Assembly: GCA_965112735.1 (NCBI GenBank)
Contig: OZ218961.1
Span: forward strand, 1,426,001-1,490,000
From: Phaeosaccion multiseriatum
Lineage: Eukaryota > Ochrophyta, other classes
Length of the DNA: 64,000 nt
Direction: 5' to 3'
Shown here: piece by piece, positions 63,381 to 64,000 of the stretch
Numbering within the stretch: position 1 is the stretch's first letter
How the letters are laid out: each line of letters opens with the position of its first letter
Notes under the pieces: model-generated
What the model was told of the DNA's origin: nothing
The model's database searches: none
What the model saw: only the letters and a program-made list of their open reading frames with translations
Translations under genes and position numbers: made by a program

Positions 63381-64000
63381 ATGGCAAGCCGAGGTCGAAA
63401 GGCGGGGGCAGGAGGGGCGGCTTCGCACTCCGCCACCCCTCTCGGTAGCTGCAGGTCCAACCCTTCGCAGTCCACTGCTTCCCTGGACGCGTTTTACTGG
63501 TCCGATGAGATGATTGCAGAGGCTGCCAGCAGCAGTGAGGTCGGGGGCTCCACCCCTCAAAGCATTGCGAGGAACTCGAACGGCAGCAGCGGCAGTATTC
63601 GCAAGGCAAACTCGGGCGGGGCAGCGGGGGGAGGAGTGGCGTATAGTAGCAGTAGCTCGAACCTGACAGGCAGAGTCAGTGCGGGCGGGACTGGGGGAAG
63701 GAAGGTGAGCAGAGGCGGCAGCAGCGAGCGAGTTCCAGGCAAGGCTCCGCCTGTTGGGGCGCCCCCCGCCAAGCTTCGCAAGAGCAAGCCGGATCAGGTG
63801 TCACCCGAGGCATTGTACAGAAAGAGGAAGATACGCGAAGGGGTGAGTAGTGTAGTTGTACAGGGAGGGTGGGCATAGAGGATTTGGTTTGTCACTAACA
63901 ATGCTGCCGTGCTGTTTCTGCTTCTGCTGCCTCTGCTTCTGCCCCTCCCCTCTCCGTTTTTCTTCTTGCACAGGACTTATCATGGGCACTCAACGAAGTA
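63381..64000 (+). CDS. Unknown Ser/Gly-rich protein, 3' partial
   Basis: Exon 1 (63381-63842) starts MASRGRKAGAGGAASHSATP; it is followed by an intron (GTGAGT to TTGCACAG) and exon 2 from 63974, which runs out of the window in frame (DLSWALNEV). Exon 1 is low in complexity (Ser, Gly, Ala) apart from TASLDAFYWSDEMIAEA and the basic SPEALYRKRKIREG end. The family is not recognisable from this part. An upstream in-frame start at 63261 exists, but 63381 follows a short leader and is chosen provisionally. Confidence 0.55.

Overview
The window is nuclear DNA from a eukaryote, most likely a plastid-bearing protist (alga). Genes on both strands are broken by short introns (mostly 70-300 bp, GT-AG with a few putative GC-AG). 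A digalactosyldiacylglycerol synthase points to photosynthetic membranes. I cannot name the lineage from this sequence alone. Exon coordinates were worked out by hand from splice signals, reading phase and protein conservation; none is confirmed by transcripts. I saw no tRNA, rRNA, CRISPR array or transposon open reading frame.

Layout. 1-1926 (+) is a tRNA 2-thiouridylase (MnmA/TRMU) whose 5' end lies outside the window. 1927-4593 is gene-free and rich in minisatellites. 4594-33752 (-) reads as one giant gene of about 40 exons and about 4,870 codons. It encodes about sixteen C2-like domains, then three EF-hands, a SAM domain and three more EF-hands. Its introns are packed with tandem repeats, including an uninterrupted GGGA array of about 1.3 kb and a TGAG array of about 1.3 kb. 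From 33.9 kb on the region is gene-dense and mostly housekeeping: BUD22/SRFBP1-like (+), a coiled-coil WW protein (-), LC8-type dynein light chain (+), ABCF2-type ATPase (-), RanBP2 zinc-finger protein (+), a secreted, possibly GPI-anchored protein (-), a COMM-domain protein (+), a CacyBP-like CS-domain protein (-), digalactosyldiacylglycerol synthase (+), COQ8/ABC1 atypical kinase (-), a SANT-domain nuclear protein (-), stomatin-like protein 2 (+), and the 5' part of an unknown Ser/Gly-rich gene (+). Many neighbours are divergent pairs sharing 200-650 bp of upstream DNA.

The most unusual features are: (i) the giant Ca2+-sensor-like multi-C2/EF-hand/SAM gene; (ii) a short dispersed element, consensus GCAGCAGTTGGTGATACAGC, present at least sixteen times in exons (in different reading frames), introns and intergenic DNA; (iii) a second dispersed motif, CCATCCACTGCCATCC; and (iv) intronic satellites whose sequence resembles the splice site they adjoin, GT-type at donors and CCCT-type at acceptors.
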